Below, piece after piece: positions 58,980 through 64,000 of a DNA stretch of 64,000 nucleotides. This DNA comes from Avena insularis (Eukaryota > Streptophyta > Magnoliopsida > Poales > Poaceae): positions 276,031,533 to 276,095,532 of the forward strand of contig CM042689.1 in NCBI GenBank assembly GCA_023614405.1, read 5' to 3'. The translations under genes were made by a program, and so were the position numbers. Each line of letters opens with the position of its first letter. Position 1 is the first letter of the stretch. The notes below the pieces were generated by a model. The model made no database searches. It was given only the letters and a program-made list of their open reading frames with translations, and was not told the origin of the DNA.

Positions 58980-61900
58980 TGTCACATCCCAAAATTTTCC
59001 AAATTGTGAAATGTGAAAAATAAATAAACAAAATAAAACTTTGTTGAAATTTAGGGTGAGAAGAAACTTTTTGAATCCAATTGGAAACTTTAAAAACCTA
59101 TTTGGTTCAAATAAAATACTAAAGGGATTTAAAAAGATAAATAAACAATAAAGTTAAAATATTTGGAATCACTAATTTTTGGTTCTTTTATTAAAAAGAT
59201 ATGGTTTTTATAAAGCAAGGGTAGATTTATAAATAAGGATTATTTTATAAAGCCAAAATTAAAACTTGGCTAAGCTTTTGAAATAAAATATCTCTATTTG
59301 ATAAAAAGAGTAAAGGTCTATTTAAATAAAATAATGAGGATTATTAATATCCAATTCTATTAAAGTAAAGGCTTTTTCATTTTAAATAAATACTAAAACT
59401 TGTTAATTTATTTTAAATAAGTTTTCTAAGTATTTTATATTTTCAAATAAAACCTACTGAAAGGATTTTGGTTTTATTTATTTTCAAATGGAGTTTTTAG
59501 TAAATCAAATCCTGTTTGAATTAATAACTAAGGACTATTTTATTTAATTATTAAATAGATCCTAAAAGAATAAAAGTATTATTTTATTTGTACTTTGGTT
59601 TGTGTTGTTAAACAGAACTAAAAATTATACAAAGTTTGGCAAAGATTTGAAATCTTTTGAGTGTTTAATTGTTTGATTGAAAACCAAAACAGAAAATCAA
59701 ATAGAAAAAGAAAAAGCAATCAGAATGAAAAAAAATAGAAACAGACTCAACCCACTAAGCCGGCCCAGCAAGCCCAACTAAACCCCCCCACGAGCGAAAC
59801 GTTTTCACCCGGAAAAGAACCCACACAGTCACTGACGCAGAGGACCCACTTCGACGAGCAATCGTCGCCGTCCCTGAGCACCCCTCGCCAAGCCAGCGCC
59901 ACCTTGAGCTTCACCTCGAACTCGCGAGCACGGTGAGCACCTCCGCTTCTTCCCTTGCTTCCTGTACCGCTGCACCGCCATCCAGCGTCTTGCCGACGCC
60001 GCCAATGCCGCCAGATCATTGTGAACCGATAGATGCAAAGTGTCTGGCTGCGATTAGAACTAGACGAAGGGGTACGTGCCCATCTGATCCATTCTTTTTA
60101 AGTTAGATCCAACGATCCACGGAGGCCGATCCACCCGAAGCGGTACCGGCCAATAAGATTGCGCCGCGTGGCACTGGTTTGATTTAAAACAAAATTCTGA
60201 ATCTGATTTATATGCAAACTTGTAAAATTCATAACTTAAAATCTACACGTCCAAATTTTGCAAATTTTATATCAATGGAATCAGTAGAACAAGTACTTTG
60301 CAACCATGCACTTTGTTTAATGATTTGCTTCTGGAAAATTGGTTGAATTTGCAGAAACATGTGTAGGTTTATTTTGAATATAAAAATTGTTCTAGATATA
60401 ATTTTAATGTGAAATCTTTGAAAAAATGGTTTGTTGTGAACCTACTGACCCTAGGAACCAACTTATGGATTTAAAAATGTATTATGTGAAGTTTAGGAAT
60501 AAATATTTGAATTAGCACATTTCTAGTCAAATAAAAATATTGTTTTTGTTTTAGAAATGATTTTTGAGTGAAACCTTTGGGAAATGTTTTGATTAAAACC
60601 TTCTGACCCTAAACACCAAGTTTTGAGAATTAAAACATATTGGGTGAACCCATTAAATAATATTGCTTTGCTAAAAACATTTTCAACCACATAAAATAAT
60701 GATTTGATTTAAAAATGGTTTATAGATAAAACCTTTTGCAAATGGTTTTACCACTTTAGTAAATGACCACTTTGAACCTTATAATGTTTAGAGCCTAGTA
60801 GAAACCACCTTTGCAAATAAAACTATCTTTTGCATGCTTGCATGCATGACTTTGTTTCTATTATTTTATGTGTGATGAATTGTTTGAATATTGGTTGGAA
60901 TGCTAGTTGAATCTATGTTTGCTTGATTGATTTGTAGTGAAGTTAGAAGAGTGTGATATTAGCAAGATCAAGAAGTGAACCAACATTCTCTACCAAAAAG
61001 GCAAGTGACACTATCATCCAAGTCCTATTATTTTCATTACACTTAGTGGATTTTTGAAACATGCATGATAATGATTTCTATATTTTATGCTATGCTAAAT
61101 CCTAATAGGATACCCCTATATATTCCTTAGTGGAAACATTGTAGTTGTAGTATGCTTAGCCTTGCTATATATTGCGATGGGATACATGTTATGAATATAT
61201 GAAGAATTGAAAAGACATATGTTTTATATAATACAACAAGTACTCAATGAACCACCTGGGTGGAAAAGGATACTCAAGCTTGGACAAGGTGGCAACAAAA
61301 GGAACCATGTTTATATGGCTATCTCTTTTGTATGTGCACTAGAAGGAAACCACCCAGGGACTTAGAGATTGAACATGTTTCTCGTACAGTGGCTTCCATG
61401 TACAGCCACATGCTAAATGGGCTCTGGCTTAGTCAACTACATAGTGGAAGACCCATGCATTGGCATCTTCAGGTTAACTAGATTTGTGCTAGGGAACTTG
61501 GAACCCTACATTGGTGCCTGAATGACAAGCTAGCATTGTGTATTGGGAGGACTCCTATGGAAAGACTTTGTCACATTCTCAATCTGCCAGTACTCCATCT
61601 TGGTGAGTACTTAACCAGCGGCCACTGGTGGCATCAAGATGAGATTGTGTCATGTGGGTAAAGTGTACAAATTCTGCAGAAGATCAAAATTCTAAGTACT
61701 TAGCCGTGTCCCCGGATATGGACAATACTGAGCAACTAAGGCCTGAAGCTATGGGAGATCTCGACATTCCAATTTCTCAAAGTTAAAACTTGAGGGTGAA
61801 AACAAGGGATTTGTAGCACTTGGAGTTTTCCAAGAAGTTCAAAAATATTTGACAAAGATCAACAACTATTTTGAAAAGATAGGATAAAACTATATTGCTT

Positions 61901-62333
61901 TCTGCAAATGAGCCTCCACCCCACTTAGCCAAATATGCATGTAATGATAGGATCCACTAAATTTTACATAGTAGTGAAACTTGCCAATACAATTCAAATG
62001 TATTAACCCTTGTGGCTGCAACTTATTATGTTGCAGGTTTGTTTGATGTTAGTGAAGTGTGTTGAATAGGATTACAAGCCTACAACAAACATGATTGCCT
62101 GTGGCACTTTGAAGATGAAGGACCCCATGCTTATAGATATTCTGCTGCAATGTAGTGAGATAGCCAAATGAGTTATGTAAGATGTAATGAATTATTTTAT
62201 TCCTGGTTATAAAGTTGTATTATGACCTTTGTTTCTTGATATTACATCTTAACTGTGGATGCTAGCTATTGATCCAGGGACTAGCATTGTAAACACAGGG
62301 ATCTCTACCTTATTAAAGGTTGGGAACCTTACA
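58980..62333 (+). mobile_element. Solo LTR G (3.35 kb, related to element F)
   Basis: It begins TGTCACATCCCAAAATTTTC and ends GGGAACCTTACA, flanked by the exact duplication GCAAG at 58975-58979 and 62334-62338. It is collinear with the F LTRs, including the 61260-61481 segment, splice-like borders at 61001 and 62036 (1,036 bp apart, the same distance as in F) and the conserved core at 61651-61726. No interior or second LTR is present. The frame at 61260-61481 is conserved in the F LTRs but matches no family I know. Confidence 0.93.
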
Positions 62334-62430
62334 GCAAGCATGGATCGATCCCATTGGGTTGAGATTCACCGGAGAATAAGGGAGGCCTTTTGTGGTGTTG
62401 GTGGTTTGATACCACCCCCTCTCCAAACGA
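62334..62430 (+). repeat. LTR-like tract, right part
   Basis: Continues 57188-58974 after solo LTR G. It starts with the right GCAAG duplication. It loses recognisable similarity near 62430. Confidence 0.45.
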
Positions 62431-62636
62431 GACATACCCCGTGATCGATGGAGTTGCCGCCGTGCGCTACTCGCCACCGTTGTCCTCCCTGGCCGCTGCC
62501 GTGATGCAAGGCGAGGTTGTCGACCATGCTCGTCCATCTGGTCCAGTTCGATTTTGTCCTGGGGCCCTTCTGTGGCCAGGTTAGCCCCCTTCCCGAACCC
62601 TAGGGTTTGGGGATGGTGTTGTTACCGCCGCTGTTG
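62431..62636. other. GC-rich junction sequence of unknown origin
   Basis: About 200 bp with CCGCCGTGCGC-type sequence and a telomere-like palindrome AACCCTAGGGTTT (62597-62609). It may be the end of the adjoining chromovirus LTR, which is missing at the other copy (breakpoint at 34762). No gene is recognised. Confidence 0.35.
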
Positions 62637-64000
62637 ACCCTCCTGTGTTGGTGTGCGGTGTGCATGTGCTGCTGTGGCCGCCGCTGTGGCCAATCTCGAG
62701 TTCCACTGTGTGTATCTAGTGGCCAATCTCTATTCTTTGTTTGTACTTATACTAGGGTTCATCTCTGGTGCTTATGTGATGATGCTATGGTCTGATATTG
62801 ATGCTCAGTGAAGATTGTGTTCTCTGTCCTTAGTGATTCTTGTCATCCTTAGATGCTGTGATGCTGTGGTTGATCTGATTCTACGGTAATCTGATTTGGT
62901 GATGTTGTAAATTGATATGTTCATCTTCTGTCAGTATCTTGATACTGACAGTATCACTGTCAGTGATGATTCACTGCATTAGTGTTTGTGACTTGCCTGT
63001 TTATTCATAGTCTGAATTTTTATTCAATAGAGTTTGATGATTCTATGAAAATAAATAGATATATATGGTATGATCTCTGAGTCTGGTCTCAGGAAAATGA
63101 TTTGCTAGTTGATTTATAAAAACTAGACTATCTGGTTGTCTTAGTAGTAATATCAGTGCTTGTGAAACTTTCTTAGAATGGTACACAAGTGGATCTTGTT
63201 GCTGGCTTCACTTATGGTCATTACTGGAACTTGAGAGATGCTTATTAATAAGTTGGAAAGCTTATTGTTTGATCATGCCTATGATGCTGGCTTGAGGCTC
63301 TAGGATCTAGGGTCCTAGTTGGTTAAGTGAATGGGTTTGTTTGTAACTTATAAGATCTGAGGTGCTACTCCCTCTGGGAGATGTGCCCAGATCTTGTAAG
63401 AACAAATGATAGATTATAGAAGTTGCATGTGTTAACACCAAATATGTGAGGCTGGTCTGAGAATTTGGTGTATTTTCTAGGTTTGATTTCTGATCTTTAT
63501 ACTCAAAACCTCGAGGATAGATTCACCTCACTAGGGTGATCATTGAGAGGTTGTTTCATGAAACAACACATGTTTCTGTCTGGATAAGATGAATAGATCA
63601 TGTGGGGTTTATGACACTCAGCACAAAAACTGATGATTGTTGTGATTGGTGGTGATGTTGGTGTTGCTGGTTGGATCTTGTCCTTCACCTCCTGATGTTA
63701 TTCTTGTTTCCCTTGGTTCCTGTGCTTGGCCTTGATCTAGCCTGCTCCTCCTTGCTCTTGTGGCTTGGCCTTGTTGTCCACCAGATTCTTCCCTCTCTTT
63801 ATGTCACCATCTGGTGATGTTTGGGTTGATCAAGTGTGGAGTTTTGCTTGCTGATTTTTCTAGGCTATGGCTAAGCTGCTGGTTCTGGTGTGGTGTGAGC
63901 AATGGGATGGTGCACTAGTGCTTGTCCACGGCTGTGCTTGGATCTTTTACTTGTGGAAACATCTGTGGCTATGTCGACAACACATCCATGCATTTTGGTG
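62637..64000 (-). repeat. Second copy of the chromovirus LTR, cut by the window edge
   Basis: It matches 34763-36064 and then 44048-44250 without the 8 kb element F in between; GTCAC at 63803-63807 is the single empty site. It may be the 5' LTR of the same minus-strand chromovirus whose internal part was largely deleted, or an independent copy. No coding region is seen. Confidence 0.65.

Overview
The window is plant nuclear DNA made almost entirely of nested LTR retrotransposons. No host gene, rRNA or tRNA gene can be supported. Initiator-Met-tRNA primer sites, 1.6-1.9 kb copia LTRs beginning TG(A/T)(A/T)GG..ATATGCCC like the BARE/Angela/WIS group, multi-kilobase TGT(A/C)ACATCCC LTRs and deep nesting point to a pooid grass, most likely Triticeae (wheat, barley, rye or Aegilops). 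This is inference from family resemblance; no search was run.

Layout. 1-15255 is the 5' part of a minus-strand Ty1/copia element (gag and pol at 1-3873, leader, primer site 13590-13601, 5' LTR 13603-15255). Two later elements sit in its leader: a plus-strand solo LTR (4433-6294, duplication CACTA) and a complete 6.8 kb element (6487-13288, duplication GAACC). The complete element carries one long open frame unlike gag or pol. The copia itself interrupts the RT/RNase H region of a decayed minus-strand Ty3/gypsy element of Tat/Athila type (15256-20013, ending at 23264). A 3.1 kb solo LTR (20014-23162, duplication GCACT) splits the 5' LTR of that gypsy element.

23265-34762 is a truncated LTR split by element E (24103-33706, duplication TAATT), which has ~4 kb LTRs around 1.7 kb of non-coding DNA. 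34763-54080 is the 3' end of a minus-strand chromodomain gypsy (chromovirus). Its LTR is split by element F (36065-44047, duplication GTCAC; 3.57 kb LTRs around only 849 bp), and its chromodomain is split by a second, badly decayed copia (45233-53480, duplication CCCAC). 54081-57187 is a second truncated LTR of the 23265 family. 57188-62430 is a plus-strand LTR-like tract split by a solo LTR related to F (58980-62333, duplication GCAAG). 62637-64000 is a second copy of the chromovirus LTR and preserves the empty site of the F insertion.

How the parts relate. Most coding capacity is broken. E and F have no enzymes but keep matched LTRs, a Met-tRNA primer site and a doubled polypurine signal, so they were probably mobilised by an autonomous chromovirus. 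The large LTRs of D, E, F and G share a conserved core and matching splice-like borders. The most unusual item is the intact ~1,311-codon repeat-built frame at 8847-12782, which continues from the internal region into the 3' LTR.
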